Assembly (NCBI GenBank): GCA_015680685.1
Contig: MNCI01007958.1
Location: forward strand, 125,903 to 189,902
Direction: 5' to 3'
Origin: Gnetum montanum
Taxonomy: Eukaryota > Streptophyta > Gnetopsida > Gnetales > Gnetaceae
DNA length: 64,000 nucleotides
Position 1 is the first letter of the stretch, and every line of letters starts with the position of its first letter. Shown here piece after piece: positions 43,300 to 55,218 of the stretch. The notes beneath the pieces are model-generated. The model did not search any database, was not told the origin of the DNA, and saw nothing but the letters and a program-made list of their open reading frames with translations. A program made the translations under genes and the position numbers.

Positions 43300-44700
43300 A
43301 CCATTAATAATAAAATCCCAACTTACCAATGAACAAGAAAACAAATTATTAGAAATTTTGCATAGAAAATCTAAAGCATTTGCATGGAGCTATGGGGAAC
43401 TTCATCAAGGAATCTCACCCAACATCTACCAACATCATATCTATCTAGAAGACAATGTCAAATCAATAAGACTTCCGCCAAGATGAATTAATCCAGCCTT
43501 AAGACAAATAATTAAAGATGAAATTTCAAAACTTTGGAAAGAAGAAATTATTTATCCAATAGCAAATAGTGAGTGGATAAGTCCCATTACTATAGTGCCA
43601 AAAAAGGGTGGAAAATGGAGAGTTTGTGTAGACTGTAGAAGATTAAACCAAAACACAAAAAAGGACCATTTTCCATTACCATACATAGATCAAATTCTAG
43701 AAAAATTAGAGGGACATGAATACTACTATTTTTTGGATGGATTTAGTGGTTACAATCAGGTAGCTATTGCCCCTAAAGACCAACATAAAACAACCTTCAC
43801 ATTTCCTTATGGAACTTTCGCTTATAGACGAATGCCTTTTAGCCTTTATAATGCACCAGCCACTTTCCAAAGAGCCATGATATCAATATTTTCAAATATG
43901 TTAGAGAATTATGTTGAAATATTTATGGATGATTTTTCAGTTTATGGGGTTTCTTATGATGAAACCTTATAATATCTTGAACATGTCTTAGATAGATGCA
44001 TAGATAAAAACTTAAAATTAAGTTGGGAAAAGAGTCACTTAATGGTTACAAGTGGCATCGTATTAGGACATGTTATTTCTAAAGAAGGGATAATAATGGA
44101 TGATGAGAAAATAAGAGTCATATCTACACTACCAGCTCCAACCAATTTAAAGACTCTTTGATTCTTTCTAGGACATGTTGGATATTATAGAAGATTGATC
44201 AAAGATTTCTCAAAAATTGCTAAACCACTATATATGCTCTTAGAAAAGGATGTTTCATTTGTTTGGACTAATGATTGTCATGAAGCATTTTTGGAACTAA
44301 AAAAATGAGTAACCATAGCCCCTGTATTAAATGCACCTAATTGGGATTATCTAGTCAATTTAATGTGTGACACTAGTGACACAGTAGTGGGGGCAGTTTT
44401 GGGACATTACATTGATAATAAACCAAGAGTGAGTTATTATGTGTCCAAAAGTCTAGACCAAGCCCAAGTAAATTATACAACTATAGAAAAAGAATTATTA
44501 GCCATTGTATATGCTCTAGATAAATTTAGATATTATTTAATTGGATATAAAACTAGAGTATATACTGATCATTTAGCCATTAAATTCTTAGCTACCAAAA
44601 AAAATAAAAAATGCAAGAATAATGAGATGGTGTTTATTACTCCAAGAATTTGACTTAGTTATTCTAGATAAAAGAGGTAGGGAAAATGTAGTAGTAGATA
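43300..44700 (+). pseudogene. reverse transcriptase and RNase H of the Athila-like element
   Basis: The RT reads V-P-K-K-G-G-K-W-R-V-C-V-D, F-L-D-G-F-S-G-Y-N-Q-V, and the active site F-M-D-D at 43,922-43,933 (usual Y/F-x-D-D). It is open from 43,595 to 43,972, with stops before and after: TGA for Arg near 43,484, TAA at 43,970. The connection domain follows with F-F-L-G-H-V-G-Y-Y-R. RNase H is open at 44,363-44,653 with C-D-T-S-D, V-G-A-V-L-G, E-K-E-L-L-A-I-V and T-D-H. The enzyme copies element RNA into DNA and removes the RNA. Stops make this copy inactive. Confidence 0.8.
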
Positions 44701-44959
44701 ATCTTTCTAGGTTAGAAACTCTTGATGAGAACTGAACTAAAGGAATTTTTCATGATGAATTTCCTAATGAACAACTTTTTTCTACAAAGAAGAATCCTTG
44801 GTTTGCTAATATAGCCAACTATCTTTCTACTATGAAAACTCCTACCAATTGGACCAAGGAAGAAAAAAAATCTTTCTTACGTAGCATATCTAGATACATT
44901 TGGAGTAGTCCATACCTCTATAGATTATGTAAAGATAACATAGAAAGAAGATGTGTGGC

Positions 44960-45786
44960 TGAAAATGAATAACAAGAAATTCTACAAATGTACCACTATG
45001 ATTTAGGAGGAGGCCATTTTGATAGCAAACGTATTGCTATCAAAATCCTTCAAAGTGGATTTTATTGGCCCTCCATTTTTAAAGATGAACATAAGTATGT
45101 GCAAGAGTGTGATAAATATCAACGAATAGGAGCCATAATAAAAAGACGTGAAATGACCCTTAAATCAATTTTAATAACAAAACCATTTGATGTGTGGGGT
45201 ATAGACATTTTAGGCCGATTTCCACCATCTAATGGATGCCAATACATTTTGGTTTGTATTGACTATTACTAAATGGGTAGAAGCAAAAGCCACCCCAACA
45301 AATGATGTAAAGGTAGTTGTAGCATTTCTTAGGGAAAATATTTTAACATGTTTTGGAACTCCACGGGCAATCATTAGTGATCAAGGAACCCACTTTGTTA
45401 ACAAAATCATGGAAAAATTCCTTAAGTCTTGTGGTATCCAACATAAGATAGCTACTGCTTATCATCCACAAACAAATGGCCAAGTAGAAAATGCTAATAG
45501 AATTATTTTAAATATATTAACAAAAAATGTATGTACTAAAGGGAAGGATTGGTCTAAAAAATTACAAGATGCACTTTGGGCTTATAGAATTACTTATAAA
45601 CCAAGTTTAGGATATTCACCTTATCAATTGGTTTATGGTAAGTTATGTTTATTATCAGTTGAATTAAAATATCAATCCTTACGATTAGCCCAACAACTTA
45701 ATTTTGATGAAGACATGAACCAAACCTCTAGAATTAATCAACTTCATGAACTTGATGAAATGAGGCTACATGCTCTAAACAAGTAA
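44960..45786 (+). pseudogene. integrase of the Athila-like element
   Basis: Integrase inserts the DNA copy. The zinc-binding N-terminus reads H-Y-D-L-G-G-G-H-F and E-C-D-K-Y-Q, where the second Cys has become Tyr. The catalytic core shows W-G-I-D (about 45,197), I-S-D-Q-G (about 45,388) and Q-V-E-N-A-N (about 45,483), with exactly 35 residues between the last Asp and Glu. A frameshift at about 45,240 separates the first Asp from the rest. The core is then open for 184 codons to 45,786. The C-terminal tail continues with shifts to about 46,180. Confidence 0.8.
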
Positions 45787-45789
45787 AGA

Positions 45790-46875
45790 ATTGTAAAAAA
45801 ACAAATGAAAACATTACACGATAAGAGTATCTTTAAAAAATAATCTTGCATTGGTGATAAAGTGTTACTTTATAATATGAGACTACATTAATTTATTGGG
45901 AAATTAACAACTAGGTGGGAAGGCCCTTATTTAGGTATTCAACCCCATGATAATGGAAGTTTCCTTATATCACCTATTAATGATTCCTCAATAATGTTCT
46001 TAGTCAATGGTCAATGAATTAAGTTATATCATCAACACCACATTGAGGAACCAGGAGAAGATGAATTAATAGAGCTAAGTGATCCAACTTATCCCACTAC
46101 AAATGAATTACATGAAAACCCTTCATTGGAAGTCCTAGCTCTTAACTATACCCCTAAACCAGACTCGTTCATCATCGAGTAAATAAATAAAAGAATTATA
46201 TTCAGTCTACAACTTTTACCTTGAAAAATGTAGAGGTTTATAGGACATTCTATTGTGAGTTGGGACTATAAAGAATTTAGTAGCATCATGTCTAAAATGC
46301 AAGGGAGAAGGACAACTCCTCCTACCTTGAAATAGGTAGGTTTAAACCCAAAATGCAACTAAGTGTGAGCCTTAGACTAATAAGTGTCTTACACATAATA
46401 CATTTCATTTTGTTAAAACAATATTCTTTACATACATTGTTCATAAGTTAAGATGGCTACATAGCTTAGTTTAAGGTAATGTTTATTGGTATTTGGTTTC
46501 TATTAAATACTTACTTGGATGAGTCACTACGATGGAAAGGGTGTGTTATATTGGACCTTGTTTTCTAGGTAGTAAAAGGCATCTATCTATATTCAACCAT
46601 GTGAGCAACCCTTATAAAATGAAATTGGCTCTCACAAGGACCTCATGATTGAAGCTAGTCAGATATTGAATTTCTTGCAAAAAAAAAGGACAAAAAAAAA
46701 GAGAAAAAAAAAAGAGAAAAATTATAAAAAAAGACTAACAAGATAAGATACAATGCAAGAAATAATTAAAAAAAAGAAAAGAAAAATGACCCCACAAGAA
46801 CCTTACAATTGGGATGATGCTCTAAGCTCACAATTTCAAGCATCTTATAAGAATCCCCTTCTATAAGCAGAGTGT
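45790..46875 (+). other. post-pol region of the Athila-like element, up to the LINE insertion
   Basis: Integrase tail remnants to about 46,180, then non-coding DNA. An A-rich tract with scattered G (46,678-46,790) is typical in style of the region after pol in Athila-type elements. No envelope-like ORF was seen. Confidence 0.45.
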
Positions 46876-46893
46876 TTAAGGGTTAAGCACCAA
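46876..46893. repeat. left target-site duplication of LINE 2
   Basis: TTAAGGGTTAAGCACCAAT here and TTAAGGGTTAAGCACTAAT at 52,623-52,641 agree over 19 positions with one mismatch (the last T is at 46,894). They bracket the LINE. Confidence 0.75.
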
Positions 46894-47605
46894 TGAACTT
46901 CTTAAGCTTCAGAGAACCTGCAGACCTTATATTGCATGGACTTTGGGCTCAAGACAAGAAGAGGTTGAAAGCTTTCAAAGTTGGCTAGGAGTTCAGGGTT
47001 TGAAAATATTCATTCTATCGTGGTGGTTTTCATCGATACTGGTTATTATCAAATGGAAAGCGTCGGCAGCAGGTAGATCGCAACGTAGATCGCATCGCTA
47101 CGGTTGTTGCTAGTTGAACGGAATATCAGTGTTCCTCGCTCATCTCGAGATGCATGCATTGTGGGAAGCGATGCATTGTGAATTGCTATAGGTAAATGAC
47201 CTACATCGTTCGGGCAGGGCACGTTGAAGGAATCCAAATCTAGTTATGATCAGCAGGCGTGCATTGTCTAAAATTTTTCCACCGATGATCGAAACTTAAT
47301 GATACGTAACGGTGAGACTGAGAGGTGAGGGTGTTCTGCGGAAAGGCGTGGGCGAGAGATGCGTTTTGCTGTGGGAATTTGTGATTTTTTGCATCATCCG
47401 TTAATAAGTATTTGGTGAGTTTGTTCTATTGTTTTTTGTTTCTTTTTTTAATATTTTCTCTATTTTGATTTTCTAAATTGGCTAGGCTTAAGCCCAACGG
47501 GTCTGCATGACCCAATCTATTTTGTCTTCTTGCTCTGATGTTGGAGGATAAAAACATAAAATAACGGAATCCTCCAACATTGACTCACAGCCTACTGACA
47601 GCTCC

Positions 47606-48240
47606 ACCAACATGGATGTAAATGATTCTATTTTACATTTTGATTTCCTTGAAGAGATCTTTGACCAAACTGTACAAACCTTTACTCACCTGTACACAAT
47701 TGGCTTCTTCACTGGTAGGATTCCTCCTGCCTCAGTGTTCTAGATTGGGTTAAAAAATTTTAGGAACCTCGTAATATTAGAATAACCTTAGCTTGCAATC
47801 TTACGAGAGGCTTTTTTCTGTTTGCTTTTGAAACTATGGCTATGGCAGAGTTCGTGAAACAATAGTCAATTTGGGATGTTTATGAATCCTTTTTAGTCCT
47901 TCAACCCTAGAAGGAGGATTTCGATCTTGAAAAAGCTAGCAAAAGTATTTTTTCGGTTTGGATTGAATTTCCAGGACTCCCTCCTCATTTTTCTCCCCAT
48001 GTTGATATCCTTGCTGCACAAGTTGGGGAAGTCATCGGTATGGAGGCCTTTTCAGGTTTCTGTCCATGACCAACTCGAAGAGTGTGTGTTAAAATAGATA
48101 TGCAAAAGCCATGTCCTGATTCACTAGAAGTTAATGTGAAAGGAAAAACTTTTGTTCAGAAAATTTCATATCTTACACTTCCTAACCATTGTTACTACTA
48201 TCCAAAGTTACTGGCTAATCTTGAAGTTGAGTGAATTTTA
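47606..48240 (+). pseudogene. LINE 2 ORF1 remnant (DUF4283-type)
   Basis: It begins M-D-V-N-D-S-I-L-H-F near 47,612, continues A-L-I-G-F-F-type reading with V-W-I-E-F-P-G-L-P-P-H-F at about 47,960 and A-A-Q-V-G-E-V-I-G-M-E, the DUF4283 pattern of plant LINEs. Where the zinc knuckle should be it reads N-H-C-Y-Y-Y-P-K-L, so the Cys/His set is damaged. Several stops occur. A Thr/Ser-rich linker leads to ORF2. Confidence 0.55.
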
Positions 48241-48654
48241 GCAGAACAAGTTACTGAAGAACTAAAAAATCAAAACATATCTCAGGACATAGGCAAGGAT
48301 ACTGTTGAGGTTCACTCAACTAAACCTCCTTCTTCAGATTCTAAGGTGTCCAACATGGAATATATGAGAATCGAGGATACTAATGCCACTAAGACTCCTC
48401 TTAACCATGAAGGGGTCCCAAAAGACGCTACTAGTGGCTGGGAGAGTGTTACCCGGAAATCTTAGGCCTCAGTCACATGTGATAACCCTATCTTTAGTGC
48501 TTTCCCTAAAGGGCATCGATCATCGACTAGTGCTAGCTAGTCCATTAACAAAAGAACAAGTGCTCGACATCCTCTAGTTAACAACTTTGAATCTAGGAAT
48601 TCTTTTAAGGCCTTGGTGGTTGAGGAGGATCCTCCTTCTACAAAAACCCAATAA

Positions 48655-51600
48655 AGTGTTGTTCATGGAATGTTAGAGGCCTCTCAAACCCTCGTAGATG
48701 ATATATAGGTTGAGATTACATTTAGAGACATTCCTTTGACATTGTTTGTCTTCAAGAAGTTAAAATCCAAGGATTCAATCTTCAAATTTGCTGCCAGAGC
48801 ATTTTTCCCAATAGTTCTTATGTTTCTACTCACCATGAACATGGTAAAGGGGGGGGGGGGGGGGCTATAATTTTTCTCCATAATAAGTGGCAAGAGTCTG
48901 TTCTTGATCTCAGTTGTGATAATTTAGGGCATTGTAGTTGGGTTCGATTATGGTACGCTAATGAGATCTTAGGGATTATCTTCATTTATGCTCCTTGTCA
49001 CTCAACTGATCGGAAGCTCTTGTGGAATTGGCTCAGGCACAACTTACCCAAAGCTAAATGGATTATTGTAGGGTACTTTAACATGAATGAGCATTCAAAG
49101 GATAAATTTGGAGGGCAAAGAGGTGGTTTAGATAACAGGGAGCTTTCTGAGTGGCTCTCGTTGAAATGTCAATTAAAGTTGCAAGAAGCTAATGAAAACT
49201 ATTCATTTTCTAGTACTTCTAACTAGTTTACTTGGAGTAACGCTAGACATGGTGCTTCCTACATCTCTTCTCAGTTGGATTGGGTTTATCTATCTACTAA
49301 TCCCCTTTTTCATTTTACTTCTACCAACGGTGCCCCTGTCGAAGCAGATTATACCCAGGTTTTGTCAGATCATTATCCTATTCATTGGTCTCTTTCCCAC
49401 TCTGGGAACTCCTACTCTTCTAATGATCTTTATATTTTTAACACTACCTTTCTTCATAGTAACTCCCTTTGCTCTCTATTGATGCAAATATGGAATTTTC
49501 ATCCTAAACCCCTTGGTGAATATGGTTGGATTGATTGGTGGACTAATGCTTGTATCCGCCTCCAATGGTTTTCCAAACATGCGGGTAAAGTGGTGGCTTC
49601 ACAACTAACTTCTCACAAGTTTAACCTCCATAAGGAAATCTCCTTTCTTCAAAATACCATTAATAAAGATGAAGCTACCGAGGCTCACTTTATTCATTTG
49701 AAACTTGCCAAAGAGAACCTACGTATAATGGATCACTATGAAGCTAGAGGTGCTCACCTTTGTGCTCGTCTCTCTTGGCTACGCATGGGTGACCAGGCCC
49801 TCAAAGGGGGGAACCCGTTCGATAAAATTCTAGCTATGCAAGTCAAAGATAATATCTTCACCTCCAAGGATGACATTTTACAGGCCTTCTTTGAGTTCTA
49901 CTCTCGAACTTTTTGAAAAGAGGCGATTGATCCCATTGCAGTTAATACTTGCTTAGGAGCTATTACTCCTTTTAATTACTCCATCTTTTGTGATGCTTCT
50001 CTTCTTTCCAAATAGGATCTTGGTAATGCTCTTCAACAAATCCATGATGGTAAAGCCCCTGGTATGGATGGCCTTCCCACAGAATTTTTTAAGAAATTTT
50101 GGCCTACTCTTCAAGACATTGTCTATAGTGTGTATAAGGAAGCTCTTAGGGAAGGATCCTTTGGTAAGCAGATTAATGCTGGTATTATTAAGCTTCTCCC
50201 CAAGTCAGGAGATCACATGAGCATAAGTAATTGGTGCCCTATCACTCTTTTAAATGTTATCTATAAAATAGTTGCCAAAGCTATAGCTAATAAACTTAAA
50301 CCTTTTCTTCCTCATCTTATAAGCAAGGAGCAAACCGATTTTGTTCAAGGCAGGTATATTTTAGACAACGTTGTTACTGCTATTGAGGGCTTGCACTAGG
50401 CTTCTTCCACTAATCAAAATTCCATTCTTCTTAAGCTTGATTTTGCTAAAGCTTACGACATGCTTGATTGGTCCTTTTTAAAAAGTATAGTCAAACACCA
50501 TAACTTAGGTAATGTTTTTGAGAGACATATCGATCTTGTTTTGTCAGAGGCCTCTTCAGTCATTTGCATTAACTAATCCTTCTCTAAGGTCATTGAGCTT
50601 CAAAAATCAGTTCGACAAGGGTGCCCTTTAGCCCCTTATCTTTTCATCCTGGCTGCTGATGTTCTTGGAGCTGTTCTTAGATCTCATAATGATTCTATGT
50701 GGCTAAGAGGTATCTCTCTTCCACAACAAGAAAAGAATCTTGTTTACAGCTAGTTTGCAGATGATACTTTTATCACTTTGATTGAGGACCATAATAATTT
50801 TAACACTACCTTGCACTACATAGATATCTATTGTAGAGCCTCAGGAGCTAAGATCAATTGGAACAAAATGCAATAGGCATCCTCTAGCTTCTCTGCTAGG
50901 CCTCCTTGGACTTATTATTTTGATATCAAGTGGCTATCTCCTACTGATAATTTCACCCTCTTAGGCATCCCTATTGCTTTATTTGCTACTCCCACTACCA
51001 TATGGAACAATGTGGTGGAAAAGGTGAAACATAAAGCTTTGAAATGGGCTTCTAAACCCTTATCTCTTGCAGGTAGATTTATCATAGTTAATCATATTTT
51101 GAGCTCCACTCATGTCTATTACTCTTCCTTTATGGCTCCTTCCAAATCTTCCTTTCAATGCATTAGCAACATTCTTAGGAATTTCCTTTGGGGGGATAAG
51201 GATGATTTCAAAGCTTTTCATTGAGTAGCTTGGGATACTTGCACTTTAAGTAAAGAGCACAGGGGCTTAGGCCTTGCCTCTATTGAGCACCAGAGTATTC
51301 TCTTGGCCTCCAAATGGGTGACTTGGTGTATTAAAGGAGATGAAGCTTGGAAGATCCTTTTTAGGCATAACATCTCTTGTCTTGGTATTCATCATAGATG
51401 GCAAAAGACTCATTGGAGCAATTGGATCATTAGTGAAGGCTCTTAGAAGATCAAAGGTTCTTTATGGTTTAAGCAAATTTGGTGGTGTTGGAGCCAACTT
51501 AGAGGTTTGTTACAATGGAAACCTTCCTAGATAAGCTTGCACTCTCTGTCGACACACTCGATCTAGTGGTCCCTTATTTTTAAAAAGAATGGAGGTTGTC

Positions 51601-52438
51601 TTTATGATGAATTCTCTCATAGAGCCAATCATTTTGCTGACCACAATCTCCACCATATTGATCAATTATATGCTATTAGAAATGATTCTCCTACCCTGTC
51701 TTGGACACATGCAAAAGTAAAATGGGGGTTTCAAAGACAAGATATTATCATTTACCAACACATAGAGCAAGTTTTTTCCAACTTTGCTGTGCATAAGTTG
51801 CATACTAATACTCCTTGGTATGATGATTGGTTTTGGCCTGACGGTTCCCCTCTTCGCTCTTTACACATCTCTAAAGCCAAATCTTGGTTTCATGCACAAG
51901 TTTTTCAATTCTCCACTCTAAATAGACGTTGGAGTTTACATCTTGAGGACCACCAGCGGAAAACTATTTTTCGTCAGATTTGGACTTCCAAGGCCCAACC
52001 TAAGCATCTTTTCTTTTTTTGGTCCTTGGTTCATCAAGGTCTTCCCATCGGACATAGGCTTCATTTCTTAGGAATTGATCATCCTAAATGCCCCATTTGT
52101 AAAGTGGATGACTCTTTTCAACATGTATTTTGGGATTGCTCATTCTCTTAATACATTTGGAAATGGTGTTAATCTCTCCAAGTCTTCCTTCCTAATCATT
52201 CTATTGGTTTTCCTCAATGTATCTTTCAAGATGATTGTGTTAAGCGTCACCTTCAAAAAGCCTGGAAAATCCTCTTATTTGAGATTATCTTCTTTATTTG
52301 GAAATGTCGCCTAGATGCTTGGTATCAAAACACAGACTACAATGAATTTGACTATAGTATGAAATGCTCTATTACTAGTATTGTTCAACTTCAATGTCAA
52401 GAACTAGGCTTTATCAATAATATTACCTTTTTCTAAAT
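48655..52438 (+). pseudogene. LINE 2 ORF2: endonuclease, reverse transcriptase, zf-RVT
   Basis: The endonuclease starts near 48,656 with C-S-W-N-V-R-G-L and C-L-Q-E-V-K at about 48,750. It is broken by a 16-base G-run (48,849-48,864), then reads I-V-G-Y-F-N, Q-L-D-W-V-Y and S-D-H-Y-P-I-H-W. The reverse transcriptase reads G-M-D-G-L-P-T-E-F-F, F-V-Q-G-R-Y-I-L-D-N, L-D-F-A-K-A-Y-D, R-Q-G-C-P-L-A-P and F-A-D-D at about 50,757, the Gln just before being TAG. zf-RVT lies at about 51,960-52,150 with C-P-I-C-K and H-V-F-W-D-C. The end is TAA near 52,436. About a dozen stops and shifts make it dead. Confidence 0.8.
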
Positions 52439-52622
52439 GATTTCTCTTTGAATTAGTTGTATTGGTCTCCTTTTTTAGCTGTCGTCCTGGGGGGTGCGAT
52501 AAGCTTTTGTCTTGTTGTAGGTGACTGGGGCGTCATCTTACAACATTGGGCTCTATTAAGGTTTTGGATTTAATTTTTCTTCTCCAACTTGTAGCTCACC
52601 TTAACAACACCCCCCCCCCCTC
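52439..52622 (+). other. LINE 2 3' UTR ending in a C-run
   Basis: Short non-coding tail with GGGGGGTGCG and a T-rich stretch. It ends in 11 C (52,610-52,620) directly before the right target duplication instead of poly(A). Confidence 0.6.
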
Positions 52623-52641
52623 TTAAGGGTTAAGCACTAAT
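52623..52641. repeat. right target-site duplication of LINE 2
   Basis: TTAAGGGTTAAGCACTAAT, matching 46,876-46,894 at 18 of 19 positions. Confidence 0.75.
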
Positions 52642-53676
52642 TATCAATCTACTCTCGATGCCACTACTTTAGAACTTGGGTATAACATTGGTAACAAAGG
52701 AGTCACTCATCCACAGTTGGTATCTTAATGGATATCTTCACCTCTAATCATTCCTTCTACTTTGTTATTTAATTACCTTACTTATGTTTCTTTGTACATT
52801 TTAGACTATTGTTTTTCTTTGTTTTTGTTTTGCACTTCTCATATTATTGTTTTCTTTTAGCTACCTAATTTTTACCTTTTGATATTCCTCTTTTCATTTT
52901 TTAGTTATCATCCCATTTTTATTCTACATGGTCATCTGACTTGACTAGTGGTACTTTTGTGCATGGGTTTTCTTTGTGTTTCCCATCATGTCGTTCATAG
53001 GTGTTAGTGGTCAAGATCCCTACTATGGTAGCCAATGATGGACACTAACACTTGTTCACCCATCGCATTTGGTTCCCTCTTAGTTTGGTATATAAAACCC
53101 AGGGCAATTCTTACTTTTGGTATATCCTTTGATCATGTTTCCTTTTAATAATTTATCTTTGTTAATTAACCTAACTATGTTACATACCTTAGCTTAATTT
53201 GGGGGGTGGGGAGGTGAAGGATAACCATGGAATAAGGAATATGATAGTAGGGTATAACCAAATTGGAAGTTGAACTAAGAACAAGTTAGGGAATGAGTTA
53301 GATATAAGTAATGCATCTCAGATCCGTAAATCATAGGAGAGGTTTAAACCTTAAGGTTATAAGACATTTTTACACCTAATGAAGCAAACCTTGTGAGGTG
53401 ACGTTATGCTCAAGCAATCCTAGGTAGGGCCTTCCTAATCAAGTTATATGTGGACTCATATCCAAGAATAAGAATTTATCATCAAAAAGAGAAATAATCA
53501 TATATACATACTTAATAAATAATTAGTGAATAAACATTTGCTTAATGGATAAGTTTAATTAATGTGTTAGCCTAAAACATATATCTTGGAATAATAGTAG
53601 TATAATCTTATGTATATATTAATGTTTTATTTTCACCTTTATAACCAGGCACTGGCCATAGGCTAGTCGAGAGCTA
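52642..53676 (+). other. 3' internal part of the Athila-like element
   Basis: Non-coding, T-rich. A purine-rich run GGGGGGTGGGGAGGTGAAGG at about 53,201-53,220 looks like a polypurine tract but lies 457 bp before the LTR. The bases just before the LTR are only weakly purine-rich, so the functional tract is uncertain. Confidence 0.4.
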
Positions 53677-55213
53677 TGTTGAACCCAAAAAATTTATTCA
53701 ATTTTAATAACTATTTTTGTCAAACTTATGCATTTTAATTAATTTTATTCTATATTTCATATATTTAAAGGTTTATTTAATGATTATTTTATTTTATTTA
53801 TGTAAGTTGTAAATATTAGTTCATTATTATTTTATGATTAGTTAATTGGTGTGGTTTAGTTTATTTTAAATTTAATTTAACTAGCACAATGTATTATTAT
53901 ATATTAATGAGATTATAATTNATATTCCTAAATATTTTATATATCTTACCTATATATATATATACGTTATATATAAACTATATATTCCTTACACATAAAT
54001 ATTATATATAATAAGATTATATATACCTCATATAAATTATATTATATGATAGGAAAGGAGGAGTTGCTACCTGATTTGAACCTGCCACCATCACTGTGCC
54101 ATCATCAAATAACAATGACAACAATGATGTTCCTGAAATTTTGTTGGTTGCAAGTTTTCTAAGTTATCTTCTTCATTTTTGCAACATCCCTCTCATCATT
54201 TCTGGCAAATTTATGATAACAAGAATGCTAAATTTGGCACTTGCACCAAAAATAATGGATTGGTAGCAAATTCTTCTATATCTATTTATTATTAAAATAC
54301 TTATTTTTAAACATTGTTATAAGTAATGGCATGGTGGAGATTGATGAGGATAAGGTGCCAGTAAAGGTAGTGGCAGAGAATTTCATAGATGATAAAGGAA
54401 TTAGGCAAAGCATACACCAACTGATGTTATTATGCATGCTTTTTTGCAGGATTCTCCATTGGCTCAAATCAAACCTTCTTCTTGGATGAATGCATGGAGC
54501 ATCACATACGCCTCTTTTGCCGCTTCCTTGAGAATCCATATTAATTTAAAACATTAGAAAGCCAAGATTGGTAGTAATACCGATTTTAACAGATTGGTAT
54601 TAGGTTTTTCAATATCTAGATATTATTGTAATATTTATTTTTAAACGTGGTGGTAGTACAAATCAGGCACAAGAGAAAAAGAAAAAGAAGGGGATTCTGC
54701 AAAAACATCAAAAGAAAATTTATTTCTTTTAAGAAAATAGGAAGAAGGAGTTGATACCAGTGAATTCCATATCACATTGGAATGAATTATTGTTGAGATT
54801 TTTATTGAAGATTTGTTGAGCCTTGTGGCAATTCTTGTAATTCATAATCAAATTACTGCATTGTGAAGACAGTAGGGCAAGATTGCAATTTAGGTAGGCC
54901 TCATTTGTAATCTTCAATTATTATTTATAATTTCAATTTGATTTAATTATAAATCCTTATTCTTGAACTTATGATTAGAAGTTAGGATAAAGGTTTATAA
55001 TTTTGCTTATTAGTGATAGGCATTAGTATGGAATTTGATTGGATTCAATTCTAAATATTTATTGTCTTGATAATTTCTTTGACTTTTTAACCGTTCCTCC
55101 ACAGGATATGACTCATGGGTTAGTCATAGACAAGGTGACAATCTCTACAATGAAATAAAAAAAGGAAAATAAATTTTAAAGGTATTTAGCACCAAATTTT
55201 GCCTAGCTCGTCA
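53677..55213 (+). repeat. 3' LTR of the Athila-like element
   Basis: 1,537 bp from TGTTGAACCC to GCTCGTCA. It matches the 5' LTR with several percent difference and one N at 53,921 in an AT-rich stretch. The antisense ORF 54,729-54,917 is a copy of the one at 39,914-40,102, which follows from LTR identity. Confidence 0.85.
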
Positions 55214-55218
55214 CTTTT
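55214..55218. repeat. target-site duplication of the Athila-like element, right copy
   Basis: CTTTT, identical to 38,868-38,872. Confidence 0.8.

Larger units (their letters stand above)
46895..52622 (+). mobile_element. LINE 2: L1-like retrotransposon nested in the Athila-like element
   Basis: The 5.7 kb insert has a CpG-containing 5' UTR (46,895-47,590), an ORF1 remnant, ORF2 with endonuclease, reverse transcriptase and zf-RVT, and a short 3' UTR. It is bracketed by a 19 bp near-perfect direct repeat. The 3' end reads ...CCTTAACAACA followed by 11 C and TC, with no A-tail, which is unusual. It has fewer stops than the other LINEs here. Confidence 0.8.
38873..55213 (+). mobile_element. Athila-like Gypsy LTR retrotransposon, 16.3 kb, interrupted by a LINE
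   Basis: Two LTRs of about 1.5 kb with TG...CA ends and a 5 bp duplication bound the element. Inside are a PBS, gag, protease, reverse transcriptase, RNase H and integrase on the plus strand in Ty3/gypsy order, then a long non-coding 3' part with an A-rich tract (46,678-46,790). LINE 2 is inserted in that part. The protease motif L-D-L-G-A-C-I-N and the RT reading fit the Athila/Tat group. LTRs differ by several percent and coding frames hold a moderate number of stops, so the copy is dead but younger than Y and Z. Confidence 0.85.

Noticed and set aside
53201-53220. G-rich run as the polypurine tract bordering an LTR starting near 53,217
   Set aside because: The 5' LTR start (38,873) matches 53,677, and the target duplication CTTTT fits that border, so the LTR does not begin at 53,217.
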